This document shows positions 23,484 to 31,306 of a stretch of 34,578 nt of DNA, one piece after another; the first letter of the stretch is position 1; each line of letters begins with the position of its first letter. The stretch comes from Neobacillus mesonae (GTDB lineage Bacteria; Bacillota; Bacilli; Bacillales; Cytobacillaceae), in NCBI RefSeq assembly GCF_023715155.1, contig NZ_JAMBNQ010000045.1, positions 1-34,578 of the forward strand, in the 5' to 3' direction. Under the pieces are notes generated by a model. That model had not been told where the DNA came from, made no database searches, and saw only the letters and a program-made list of their open reading frames with translations. The position numbers were made by a program, and so were the translations under genes.

Positions 23484-24506
23484 ATGAAGAAGATCAGTAA
23501 GGTTTTGTTCCTTGGATTGATTTGTGTCATGCTGGTTGCATTATCAGCGTGCGGCAATGGCGGAAAAACAGAAAAAGCAAGCGGTGACAGCAAAGACTCT
23601 AAAGGCAAGATTGTTATTAAATTTGCGCACAGTGCAGTAGAAGCAAACTCAAGACATAAAGCAGCACTAATGTTTAAGAAATTAGTAGAAGAGAAATCCA
23701 AAGGGGAAATGACTGTAGAAGTATTCCCTAACGAAGTATTAGGCAGTGAGCCACAAATGGTAGAGGCTGTTTCTTTTAACGATATTCAAATGGTTGCAGC
23801 TAGTACATTTGCACAATATGAGCCAAAAGTAGATGCTTTCGGACTTCCTTTCCTTTTTGAAACAAACGAGCAGGCTTGGAAAGCAATCGACGGTCCAATC
23901 GGTCAAAAAGTATTTGAACCGCTTCTTGATGATAACCTTCGCGTACTTGGTCATTTAGAAAATGGATTCAGAAACGTGACAAACAATGAAAAGCCAATTA
24001 ATAGTGCAAAAGATTTAAAAGGTATGAAAATCAGAACTCCAGAACAGCCTGTATTGGTAAGCATCTTTAAGGCGCTGGGTGCAAACCCTACACCAATGGC
24101 GTTTGGTGAACTTTACATGGCCCTTCAGCAAGGTACTGTTGATGGACAGGAAAACCCTGTAGCAAACATCTATGCAAGTAAGTTTAATGAAGTACAAAAA
24201 TATTTAAGCTTAACAAAACACTCTTACAGCCCAGTAACAGTTGCCATCAGTGATAAGTTCTGGCAGACCCTTACGAAAGAACAACAGGATATCATTGCAT
24301 CCAGTGTGAAAGAAGTTTCCAAATGGCACCGTGAGACAGTTGTAAAAGAGGAAGCCGGACAAATTAAAGAACTTGAATCAAAAGGTATGAAAGTTAATAC
24401 GCCAACTGACATGGAGTCATTTAGAGAAGCAGTAAAACCTGTATATAAAGAATATGAAAAGACTTATGGAAAAGATCTAATCGACAGTCTGTTAAATTCA
24501 AAATAA
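23484..24506 (+). CDS. dctP: TRAP transporter substrate-binding lipoprotein DctP (system 1)
   Basis: The product has 340 residues. The signal peptide ends in a lipobox, LSAC, with C23, so it should be membrane-tethered outside the cell. The DctP fold follows, with IRTPE carrying the family's carboxylate-binding arginine (R184) and AFGELYMALQQGTVDGQENP at 207-225. It captures a carboxylate-containing substrate for DctQM. Family members bind C4-diacids, uronates, aldonates and other acids. GGGGGAAATAG precedes the ATG. It is divergent from lacI and carries three operators and two cre sites upstream. It is closely paralogous to the second DctP (30275-31288). Confidence 0.93.
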   Translation: MKKISKVLFLGLICVMLVALSACGNGGKTEKASGDSKDSKGKIVIKFAHSAVEANSRHKAALMFKKLVEEKSKGEMTVEVFPNEVLGSEPQMVEAVSFNDIQMVAASTFAQYEPKVDAFGLPFLFETNEQAWKAIDGPIGQKVFEPLLDDNLRVLGHLENGFRNVTNNEKPINSAKDLKGMKIRTPEQPVLVSIFKALGANPTPMAFGELYMALQQGTVDGQENPVANIYASKFNEVQKYLSLTKHSYSPVTVAISDKFWQTLTKEQQDIIASSVKEVSKWHRETVVKEEAGQIKELESKGMKVNTPTDMESFREAVKPVYKEYEKTYGKDLIDSLLNSK

Positions 24507-24514
24507 TATCATTG

Positions 24515-24560
24515 AAGGAGCAGAATCTATCCTATCAAGAACCAAGGGCAGGTTCTGCTT
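24515..24560 (+). terminator. hairpin after dctP1, probable partial terminator or RNA stabiliser
   Basis: AGCAGAA pairs with TTCTGCT, and an alternative inner stem AGAACC/GGTTCT overlaps it, followed by TTTTCC. It lies between dctP and dctQ and would leave more dctP than dctQM message. Confidence 0.5.
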
Positions 24561-24660
24561 TTCCTAATTATAAACCTTCATTCTATTAAACTTATTTTTA
24601 AAAATAGCAATCATTTTCTTTCTTATAATATTGGAATTTTTATCATGCGACGCTGAGAAG

Positions 24661-24692
24661 TGTCTAGCTCAAGTGCCTGGGTGCTCGAGGTC
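24661..24692. repeat. Bacillaceae interspersed repeat remnant
   Basis: The sequence TGTCTAGCTC...GTGCTCGAGGTC resembles a short intergenic repeat that I recall from many Bacillaceae genomes (TGTCTAGCTCCAGCGCC...CTCGAGGTC). It lies between dctP1 and dctQ1. Confidence 0.5.
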
Positions 24693-24732
24693 TTTCACTT
24701 TTCTTAAAGTCACGATCAAGAGGAGGAAAAAC

Positions 24733-25206
24733 ATGAAACTTTTAAAGTGGCTGGATGAAAATATTGAAGCTGTCATTTTAATCATTTTAAGTATTTTGAC
24801 TGTTGTTGTTATTTTTGTCCAGGTGTTTATGCGGTATGTTATGCATTCATCGTTAACCTGGTCAGAAGAACTGGCAAGATATGCGTTTATCTGGCTGGTT
24901 TATATCGGAGTCAGTTATGGGGTTAAAAAGCAGGCCCATATCAGTGTAGATGCACTTACATGGATCGTGAAAAGAAGAGGAAAATTTGTTCTGTCCATCT
25001 GTGCAAATATTGCTGTTTTGGTATTTTCCGTTTTACTTACTTATTTTAGTTTTGAAGTAGTGGCGCAAATTAATCGTTTATCGCCGGCAATGGCGATCCC
25101 GTTAAAATATGTGTATGCGGCCCCATTGGTTGGATTTTTGTTAACCGCCATCCGCGTCATTCAAACTATGATCATTCAAACGAAAACATTTAGAACAGGA
25201 GAGTAG
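24733..25206 (+). CDS. dctQ: TRAP transporter small permease DctQ (system 1)
   Basis: The product has 157 residues with four transmembrane helices and the DctQ signature WSEELARYAFIWLVYIGVS in the middle. It pairs with DctM to form the membrane complex. I chose the ATG at 24733 because AGGAGGAAAAAC precedes it. An upstream in-frame start would read through the interspersed repeat. dctM starts 8 nt after its stop. Unlike the second system, where dctP and dctQ are 18 nt apart, here 226 nt with a hairpin and a repeat separate them. Confidence 0.9.
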   Translation: MKLLKWLDENIEAVILIILSILTVVVIFVQVFMRYVMHSSLTWSEELARYAFIWLVYIGVSYGVKKQAHISVDALTWIVKRRGKFVLSICANIAVLVFSVLLTYFSFEVVAQINRLSPAMAIPLKYVYAAPLVGFLLTAIRVIQTMIIQTKTFRTGE

Positions 25207-25214
25207 GTGATACA

Positions 25215-26495
25215 ATGACAGCACTTATATTATTCGGAAGTTTTGTCCTCTTTTTATTACTAACCGTGCCAATTGGATTTGCCTTAGGACTTTCTACACT
25301 GGCAACCATTATCTTTGCCAATGTTACTTCAATTGAATATCTTGCCCAAAGTTTAGTGGCCTCAACAGACTCCTTCCCGCTGATGGCCGTTCCGTTCTTT
25401 ATCTTGGCCGGAGAAATCATGGGAAAAGGCGGTATTTCAGAACGTCTTTTCAAATTTGCGAACGTGTTTGTTGGTAACTTTACCGGCGGTTTTGCGATGG
25501 CAGCTGTTTTAACCTGTATGTTTTTTGCTGCTATTTCCGGTTCAGGCCCGGCAACAGTGGCGGCCGTTGGCGGCGTTATGATTCCGGCAATGGTAGGGTT
25601 TGGTTATGATAAAAAATTTGCAACGGCTGTTGTCGTATCTGCCGGTGCATTAGGGATTATTATACCGCCAAGTATTCCAATGGTACTTTATGGGGTTTCC
25701 GGTAGTGTATCCATTGGTGATATGTTCATCGCCGGTATTATTCCAGGTGTATTTATCGGTGTGGTTATGATGATTTGGAGCTACATTTATTCCAAAAAGA
25801 TGGGCTACAAAGGGACAGGTGAAAAATTCACCTTCAAGAGAGCTTGGAAAGTATTTAATGAAGCAAAATGGGCCATTTTAGTTCCTATTATTATTTTAGG
25901 CGGTATTTACGGCGGGGTTTTCACGCCGACAGAGGCAGCCGTTGTAGCCGTTGTTTACGCAGCTGTGGTAAGTTTATTTATTCATAAGGAACTTGATTTT
26001 AAAAGTTTCCCTGCGGTTTTAAAAGATGCGGCTTTAACATCTGCCACTATTTTAATTATTATCGCAACAGCAAGTGCATTCGGACGAATCTTAACCATTG
26101 AACAGATTCCAAAAATGATTGCCGATTTAATGTTAACCATTTCATCTAATCCATTAATCATCATGCTGCTCATTAACATTTTACTATTATTTGTCGGCTG
26201 TTTTATGGACACATCGGCAGCAGTTATTATCCTGACACCAATTTTACTGCCAATTGCTATCAATATCGGTGTCGACCCAATCCAATTTGGTATCATCATG
26301 ATCGTTAACTTGGCGATTGGCTTCATTACACCGCCAGTTGGGGTAAACCTATTTGTTGGTTCAGGAATTTCGGGATTGAGTATGGAAACATTGTCGAAAG
26401 CAGTATTGCCATTCCTTATTTCAATGCTTCTCTGTTTAGCGGTTATTACCATTATTCCAGAGGTATCTTTATACTTAGTGGGATTATTTAAATAA
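25215..26495 (+). CDS. dctM: TRAP transporter large permease DctM (system 1)
   Basis: The product has 426 residues and about 12 helices of the IT superfamily. Diagnostic blocks are present in order: AVPFFILAGEIMGKGGIS, SGSGPATVAAVGGVMIPAMV, IIPPSIPMVLYGVSGS, TPTEAAVVAVVYA and FITPPVGVNLFVGSGISG. It uses a sodium or proton gradient to import the acid delivered by DctP. The ATG at 25215 follows TAGGTGATACA. It is nearly identical in layout to DctM2 at 31810-33078. Confidence 0.94.
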   Translation: MTALILFGSFVLFLLLTVPIGFALGLSTLATIIFANVTSIEYLAQSLVASTDSFPLMAVPFFILAGEIMGKGGISERLFKFANVFVGNFTGGFAMAAVLTCMFFAAISGSGPATVAAVGGVMIPAMVGFGYDKKFATAVVVSAGALGIIIPPSIPMVLYGVSGSVSIGDMFIAGIIPGVFIGVVMMIWSYIYSKKMGYKGTGEKFTFKRAWKVFNEAKWAILVPIIILGGIYGGVFTPTEAAVVAVVYAAVVSLFIHKELDFKSFPAVLKDAALTSATILIIIATASAFGRILTIEQIPKMIADLMLTISSNPLIIMLLINILLLFVGCFMDTSAAVIILTPILLPIAINIGVDPIQFGIIMIVNLAIGFITPPVGVNLFVGSGISGLSMETLSKAVLPFLISMLLCLAVITIIPEVSLYLVGLFK

Positions 26496-26553
26496 CACAT
26501 ACACTCGCTTATGCCGAAATCTTATTCTTCTTCATTCTGACAAGGAGTGGATG

Positions 26554-26598
26554 GATGTCCCGATTGAAGCGGTAAACCGCTGTGGGACGTCTTTCTAC
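26554..26598 (+). terminator. terminator of the first TRAP operon
   Basis: GATGTCCC pairs with GGGACGTC with one wobble, enclosing a second stem AGCGGT/ACCGCT, followed by TTTCT. Confidence 0.65.
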
Positions 26599-26669
26599 TT
26601 ATTATATATATTTACATAGAAGAGGATTTTATTGGAAAAACCTATTTTCAATTTTTTAATAAATAAGTA

Positions 26670-26698
26670 TAGACATTTCAAAATTGAAAGCGTATACT
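26670..26698 (+). promoter_or_regulatory. SigA promoter of the transketolase operon
   Basis: TAGACA (26670-26675), exactly 17 nt, TATACT (26693-26698). The same -10, the same spacing and the same downstream operator distance are found at 29917-29945. Confidence 0.7.
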
Positions 26699-26710
26699 GA
26701 CATTGTAAGA

Positions 26711-26727
26711 TACTTAGTAGACAAGTA
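26711..26727. promoter_or_regulatory. GntR-type operator, copy 1
   Basis: TACTTAGTAGACAAGTA is an imperfect palindrome (TACTT/AAGTA arms) with a GT-CT-AC core on the reverse strand, as in GntR-family sites. It begins 12 bp after the -10 and so overlaps the start of transcription. It is identical to 29958-29974. Confidence 0.7.
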
Positions 26728-26738
26728 AACAAGTGAAT

Positions 26739-26761
26739 AACACTACAAGAATCGTAGTGTT
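26739..26761 (+). promoter_or_regulatory. leader hairpin before the transketolase gene
   Basis: AACACTAC pairs perfectly with GTAGTGTT around a 7-nt loop, 33 nt before the start codon. No T run follows, so it is more likely an RNA stabiliser than a terminator. Confidence 0.45.
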
Positions 26762-26793
26762 GTTGTAATAGAAATTCTAACGAGGTGAAAGTG

Positions 26794-27627
26794 ATGAGAA
26801 ATACCAGTATTGAAGAATTAAAGCAGAAGGCAATTGAGCTTAGACAAACTGCTCTAACTATGATTTACGAAGCACAATCCGGACACCCAGGCGGATCTTT
26901 CTCAGCAGCCGATGTTGTATCCGCGCTTTATTTTAAAGAAATGAACATCGATCCGGCTAATCCAAAATGGGAAGACCGTGATCGCTTTGTTTTATCCAAA
27001 GGACATGTTTGCCCGATTCAATATTCTGCTTTAGCATTGCTTGGGTATGTCCCATATGAAACCATCCACACCTTAAGACAATATGGGTCACCATTCCAAG
27101 GACATCCTGATATGAAGAAATGTCCTGGAATTGATATTTCAACTGGTTCTCTCGGTCAAGGTCTTTCAACTGCAGTTGGTATGGCACTTGCAGGAAAAAG
27201 AGATGAAAAAGATTACCGCGTATTTGCTATCTTAGGGGATGGTGAATGCCAAGAAGGACAAATTTGGGAAGCTGCTCAAACAGCTGTGAAATATGAATTA
27301 GATAACTTAGTCGTATTTGTAGATGATAATGGTCTGCAAATCGATGGTACAACAGAAGAAATTATGCCAAACCAAGACCTTGAAAAGAAATTTGCTGCAT
27401 TTGGTTTTGAAACGAAACGAATCGATGGCCATAATATGGATGAAATTGCAGCAACATTAGATTCCATCAGAGGCAAGAAGAATGGAAAGCCAACTTGTAT
27501 CGTATATGACGCTTTAAAAGGTAAAGGCGTTTCCTTCATGGAAAATGTGGTGGAATGGCACGGCATGGCTCCAAATGAAGAGCAATACAATCAAGCAATG
27601 GCAGAACTTGCTGGGGGGTTAAAATAA
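26794..27627 (+). CDS. transketolase N-terminal subunit
   Basis: The product has 277 residues and is the thiamine-diphosphate (TPP)-binding half of a two-subunit transketolase. Landmarks are SGHPGGSFS (29-37), LSKGH (67-71, H71) and the TPP/metal motif GDGECQEG (148 on) closing at VFVDDNG. H31, H71 and H104 match TPP-contact histidines. With its partner it moves a two-carbon ketol unit between sugars. I chose the ATG at 26794, which has GAGGTGA upstream, over an in-frame GTG at 26785. Its stop overlaps the next start by one base (TAATG). Split transketolases in sugar-catabolic loci often act on unusual ketoses, so a dedicated role is likelier than general pentose-phosphate duty. Confidence 0.93.
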   Translation: MRNTSIEELKQKAIELRQTALTMIYEAQSGHPGGSFSAADVVSALYFKEMNIDPANPKWEDRDRFVLSKGHVCPIQYSALALLGYVPYETIHTLRQYGSPFQGHPDMKKCPGIDISTGSLGQGLSTAVGMALAGKRDEKDYRVFAILGDGECQEGQIWEAAQTAVKYELDNLVVFVDDNGLQIDGTTEEIMPNQDLEKKFAAFGFETKRIDGHNMDEIAATLDSIRGKKNGKPTCIVYDALKGKGVSFMENVVEWHGMAPNEEQYNQAMAELAGGLK

Positions 27628-28577
27628 TGAGCCTATTAGAAAAAGATGTTGTCGTTAAAAAAGCTACAAGAGAAGGCTTTGGTGACGAAATTGTCGAGCT
27701 TGGTAAAAAGAATAAAGACATTTATGTTGTGGACATTGATATCGGTAAGTCATGTAAAACAACTAAATTCATGAAAGACTTACCAAAACAGCATGTTAAC
27801 GTTGGAATCGCTGAGCAAAACGGTGCTGGACTTGCGGCAGGTCTAGCGACAACAGGAAAAATTCCGTTTATTAGCACCTATGCCGTTTTCGGATCTTTAA
27901 GAATGGCTGAACAAATCCGCCAAGAAGTCTGCTACCCTAATCTAAATGTAAAAATTGCCTGCTCACATGGCGGATTAACTCCAGCAAATGACGGCGGAAG
28001 CCATCAGGCAATTGAAGATATGGGTGTATTAAGAAGCTTTCCAAATATGAAAGTGGTTATGGGGGCTGACTATCACTCTACAAGAAAATTAGTTGCCCAG
28101 GCAGCAGAAATTTACGGACCTGTTTACCTTCGTTTTACAAGAGATAATATTCCTGTTATCTATGATGAAAATGAAGAGTTTACTATTGGTAAAGCGAAGC
28201 AGATTAAAGACGGATCTGATATTGCGATTATTGCCAATGGTGATACAGTTTACCTTGGGCTGGAGGCTGCTAAGCAATTAGAAAAAGAAGGCATTTCCGT
28301 TAAACTATTAGACATGCATACGATTAAGCCATTAGACCGGGAAGCAGTAGTAGAATGTCTGAATATCGGCAAAATCATTACGGTGGAAGACCACAATATC
28401 ATCAATGGCCTTGGCAGCGCCGTTTCTGAAGTAGTCGCTGAAGAAGGAAAAGGGATCGTTAGAAGAATCGGTATCCAAGACCGTTTTGGAGAATCTGCTC
28501 CATATGAAAAACTACTAGAACTTAATGGAATTACCATCGAAAATATTGTTAGCACAGCTAAAGAACTGCTTAAATAA
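27627..28577 (+). CDS. transketolase C-terminal subunit
   Basis: The product has 316 residues and holds the pyrimidine-binding and C-terminal domains. The catalytic glutamate is E63 in VGIAEQNGAGLA, and HGGLTPANDGGSHQ, EDMGVLRSFP and VYLRFTRDN follow. It is translationally coupled to the N-terminal subunit by a one-base overlap, which fits a heteromeric complex. The dehydrogenase gene follows after 267 nt that contain a palindromic repeat, with no terminator recognised. The donor and acceptor sugars are not deducible. No kinase, isomerase or epimerase lies nearby. Confidence 0.93.
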   Translation: MSLLEKDVVVKKATREGFGDEIVELGKKNKDIYVVDIDIGKSCKTTKFMKDLPKQHVNVGIAEQNGAGLAAGLATTGKIPFISTYAVFGSLRMAEQIRQEVCYPNLNVKIACSHGGLTPANDGGSHQAIEDMGVLRSFPNMKVVMGADYHSTRKLVAQAAEIYGPVYLRFTRDNIPVIYDENEEFTIGKAKQIKDGSDIAIIANGDTVYLGLEAAKQLEKEGISVKLLDMHTIKPLDREAVVECLNIGKIITVEDHNIINGLGSAVSEVVAEEGKGIVRRIGIQDRFGESAPYEKLLELNGITIENIVSTAKELLK

Positions 28578-28639
28578 TAGAAAACTTGGGCAATGTTGAG
28601 GGATATTCTTGATTCTGTAACCCTGTTGATTAGAGGGCT

Positions 28640-28790
28640 GGCGGCGAAGACTCCTCGTAAATGCTAACACATTTCCTTCGTGCGTGGGCACATTCAAGGA
28701 AGGAAATCAATGTCCTGCGGGAGTACGGGGCCGAGGAGGCTCCCCGGCACGCCCGCGGAAAGCGAAGCCGCCTGAAGCGGAAATCAACAG
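28640..28790. repeat. palindromic Bacillaceae intergenic repeat
   Basis: GC-rich and strongly self-complementary. GGCGGC (28640) pairs with GCCGCC (28767), CTCCTCG (28651) with CGAGGAG (28732), and an inner CGGGGCC/GGCTCCCCG stem is also present. The closing text (GCCTGAAGCGGAAATCAAC) is one I recall from many Bacillaceae intergenic repeats. It lies inside the transketolase-dehydrogenase operon. Confidence 0.7.
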
Positions 28791-28844
28791 CCTATATAAC
28801 ATATGCCCAAACTAGAAATCACAACAATCAGGAGGCAATATATA

Positions 28845-29603
28845 ATGTTTAAATTAAATGATCGTGTAGCAATCGTAACTGGCAGTGGTTCACCAAAAGG
28901 TATTGGACGTACAATCGCATTAACTCTCGCAAAACAAGGTGCAGCAGTTGTCATCGCTGATATCAATAAAGAAGGTATTGCTGACACTGTAAAAGCGGTT
29001 GAAGAAATCGGCGGTAAAGCATTAGGCGTAGAACTAAACGTTACAAGCAAGGAATCTTGTGATGCAATGGTAGATAAAGTTCTTTCGGAATTCGGCCGTA
29101 TTGACATTCTAGTAAATAATGCTGGAATCTCTCAAAAGGTTACTGTTCAAGAAATGACACTCGAAGATATTACTAGAGTCTTTAGTGTAAATATGTTTGG
29201 ATTATTCTTATGTACTCAATCCGTATTAGAGACAATGAAAAAACAAAAATACGGCAGAATTATCAGCTTGTCTTCTGTTTCTGCAAAACGCGGCGGCGGC
29301 GTATTCGGCGGCCCTCACTATTCAGCATCTAAAGCAGCTGTTTTAGGATTCTCTAAAAACTTAGCTCGTGAAGTAGCACAAGACGGCATTACAGTGAACT
29401 GTGTTGCACCAGGACTTATCAACACAGAAATTTGGAAGTCCCTTCCAGAGGCTGATGCAAAAGCGGTTATTGATGGAATTCCAGTGGGACGTCCTGGTGA
29501 AACTCAAGAGGTTGCATCAACCATCGCATTCTTAGCGTCAGAAGAAGCATCTTATATCACTGGTGAAGATATCGACATCAACGGCGGATCACACATGGAT
29601 TAA
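28845..29603 (+). CDS. short-chain dehydrogenase/reductase (SDR)
   Basis: The product has 252 residues of the classical SDR type. The TGSGSPKGIG cofactor loop is at 12-21. D39 after beta-2 favours NAD over NADP. NNAG is at 91-94. The catalytic tetrad is N116, S143, Y159 and K163 (YSASK). CVAPGLINTE follows, and the C-terminus is INGGSHMD. The sequence resembles polyol and sugar-acid dehydrogenases of the FabG-like group. I infer oxidation of the imported polyol or hydroxy acid to a ketose that feeds the adjacent transketolase, or the reverse. AGGAGGCAATAT precedes the ATG at 28845. An SR1P-like peptide gene follows after 28 nt. Confidence 0.9.
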   Translation: MFKLNDRVAIVTGSGSPKGIGRTIALTLAKQGAAVVIADINKEGIADTVKAVEEIGGKALGVELNVTSKESCDAMVDKVLSEFGRIDILVNNAGISQKVTVQEMTLEDITRVFSVNMFGLFLCTQSVLETMKKQKYGRIISLSSVSAKRGGGVFGGPHYSASKAAVLGFSKNLAREVAQDGITVNCVAPGLINTEIWKSLPEADAKAVIDGIPVGRPGETQEVASTIAFLASEEASYITGEDIDINGGSHMD

Positions 29604-29631
29604 TATCCAATTATAATGGGAGGCAAACATC

Positions 29632-29802
29632 ATGGAAGAACAAGTAACTGTCAAACAATGTATCATCGTATGTCAAGAATGTGATAAAATCATTGACGTT
29701 GTAGAAAGCACTGAAGGCGTAAAAACATTGTACGGAATATGCAGGGATTGTTCTGATGGGAAGCATGAGGAACATTCCTCAGCTTCTTCAAAGGAATTGT
29801 AA
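29632..29802 (+). CDS. SR1P-like small peptide (GapA-binding peptide family)
   Basis: A 56-residue product with a clear GGGAGG ribosome site, 28 nt after the dehydrogenase stop and before the operon terminator. It contains VCQECDKII, then KTLYGICRDCSDGKH. That matches the core of SR1P, the small peptide that binds glyceraldehyde-3-phosphate dehydrogenase GapA in B. subtilis (CQxC, then V-x-TLYG-x-C-x-x-C). The two CxxC pairs suggest a zinc knuckle. Known SR1P is about 39 residues. This one has an N-terminal extension and a polar tail. Its presence in a transketolase operon is unusual and may link the pathway to GapA activity. Confidence 0.75.
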   Translation: MEEQVTVKQCIIVCQECDKIIDVVESTEGVKTLYGICRDCSDGKHEEHSSASSKEL

Positions 29803-29811
29803 ACGGTTCCG
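29797..29811. promoter_or_regulatory. cre-like sequence
   Basis: TTGTAAACGGTTCCG has one mismatch to the cre consensus core. It overlaps the peptide stop codon and lies about 120 bp upstream of the second TRAP promoter. Weak. Confidence 0.25.
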
Positions 29812-29838
29812 TATGCTTTGACTTTCATTTCAATGCAG

Positions 29839-29876
29839 AAAAAAGGGTTGTCGAGTTATTTCGATAACCCTTTTTT
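29839..29876 (+). terminator. terminator of the transketolase-SDR-SR1P operon
   Basis: A 16-bp stem with one G:T pair, AAAAAAGGGTTGTCGA against TCGATAACCCTTTTTT, and a 6-nt loop, ending in a T run. Confidence 0.88.
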
Positions 29877-29916
29877 CATTTATCAGCGAAATTTATGATT
29901 TTTTGTCATTTTTGTG

Positions 29917-29945
29917 TGGACAAGTGTAGAGATACTAGTTATACT
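29917..29945 (+). promoter_or_regulatory. SigA promoter of the second TRAP operon
   Basis: TGGACA (29917-29922), exactly 17 nt, TATACT (29940-29945). The architecture matches that of the transketolase promoter. Confidence 0.7.
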
Positions 29946-29957
29946 TATTAATAGAGT

Positions 29958-29974
29958 TACTTAGTAGACAAGTA
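29958..29974. promoter_or_regulatory. GntR-type operator, copy 2
   Basis: TACTTAGTAGACAAGTA is identical in all 17 bases to 26711-26727, and again starts exactly 12 bp after the -10. It probably binds the FadR-type regulator encoded at 33251-33958. Confidence 0.7.
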
Positions 29975-30117
29975 TATAAGATGTCATCTGGTAGAACTTT
30001 CAAACAGGTTTTTATTTTATAGACTAGAATTCTACGACTCTTTCATTTACGATTAATAAGGATCAAAATCATAAAGGACATGTGAACATTCGCATTTCCT
30101 TTTTTAAAAAAACGGTT

Positions 30118-30204
30118 TGATAACGATTCCAATTATTAGAAAAGAACCAATACTTAGTTTTGAAACCGGTTTATGCTTGATGATTATTAATGTAAATGGT
30201 TACA
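30118..30204. promoter_or_regulatory. cluster of three cre-like sites in the dctP2 leader
   Basis: TGATAACGATTCCA (30118-30131, one mismatch to the cre core), TGAAACCGGTTTAT (30161-30174, two mismatches) and TGTAAATGGTTACA (30191-30204, one mismatch) lie about 40 and 30 bp apart within the 300-nt leader. They could bind CcpA or a LacI-family protein. Confidence 0.4.
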
Positions 30205-30274
30205 TTCCATTTGTGTAAAGTGTCATTTTTTAAACCTGCACATCTTGTGATGGCATAATGAAGGAGGAAATAAG

Positions 30275-31288
30275 GTGAAAATACTTCGCAACTTTATGAT
30301 TTTAATAACAGTTGCATTGGCAGCCAGCTTATTAGCTGTATTGTTTACTTCCAGTGATGCACTTTCAGATGAAACAATTACGATTCGATTTGGTCATGGT
30401 GCAGCTGAAACAAATGAAAGACATTTAGCTGTCATGCATTTTAAGGAGCTTGTCGAGAAGCGGTCTCATGGAAAAATTCAAGTTCTCGTCTATCCGAACG
30501 AACAATTAGGGTCTGAAGCTGAAATGATTGAAAGCGTTACATTTAACGACTTGCAAATGGTTGCAGCATCAGCCTTTAGCCAATATGATCCAAGAATCAG
30601 TGTATTTGAATTGCCTTATTTATTTGATTCCTATAAGCAGGCATGGAATGTGTTAGATGGAAAGGCTGGGCAGGAAGTTGCGAAGCCGTTCTTAAAACAC
30701 AACTTAAGAATTTTAGCCTATTTCGAAAACGGTTTCCGTCAGGTAACTTCAAATGTTCCGGTCAAAACGCCGGATGACTTAAAGGGAATTAAAATTAGAA
30801 CACCGGAAAACCCAATGTCTATTTCAACCTTTAAAGCATTCGGTTCCAATCCGACACCAATGGCTTTCGGTGAATTATATATGGCCTTGCAGCAAGGGAC
30901 TGTAGATGCTCAGGAAAACCCGGTAGCCAATATTTATGCAAGTAAGTTCCAAGAGGTTCAAAAATATTTAAATATGACGAACCATCAATATATGCCGCTG
31001 CCAGTGGCCATCAGCGAAGATTTTTGGGAAACACTGACACCTAAGCAGCAAAAGATTATTGAAACAAGTGCTAAAGAATCTGCTCAATTCCATAGAGATT
31101 TAATCAAAGCAAATGAACAAAAAATGATTAAAGATCTGAAAGCTTCTGGTATGCAGGTAGTTGAAGAAGATAAAGAAGCGTTTAGACAAAAAGCAGAACC
31201 AGTATATGAAACATATAAAGCCAAATTTGGCGAGAAGTTTATGAATGATATTTTAGATGCAGTTGATAAAGAAAGACAAAACAATTAA
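30275..31288 (+). CDS. dctP: TRAP transporter substrate-binding protein DctP (system 2), no lipobox
   Basis: The product has 337 residues and is very close to the first DctP throughout. It has IRTPE with the carboxylate-binding R175 and AFGELYMALQQGTVDAQENP. The start is a GTG with AAGGAGGAAATAAG upstream. The N-terminus has a hydrophobic segment (about 7-26) but no cysteine anywhere in the protein. It therefore lacks the lipid anchor of system 1, and must be released or held by an uncleaved signal anchor. dctQ2 follows after 18 nt. Confidence 0.92.
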   Translation: MKILRNFMILITVALAASLLAVLFTSSDALSDETITIRFGHGAAETNERHLAVMHFKELVEKRSHGKIQVLVYPNEQLGSEAEMIESVTFNDLQMVAASAFSQYDPRISVFELPYLFDSYKQAWNVLDGKAGQEVAKPFLKHNLRILAYFENGFRQVTSNVPVKTPDDLKGIKIRTPENPMSISTFKAFGSNPTPMAFGELYMALQQGTVDAQENPVANIYASKFQEVQKYLNMTNHQYMPLPVAISEDFWETLTPKQQKIIETSAKESAQFHRDLIKANEQKMIKDLKASGMQVVEEDKEAFRQKAEPVYETYKAKFGEKFMNDILDAVDKERQNN

Positions 31289-31306
31289 CAACAATGGGGG
31301 AGACAT

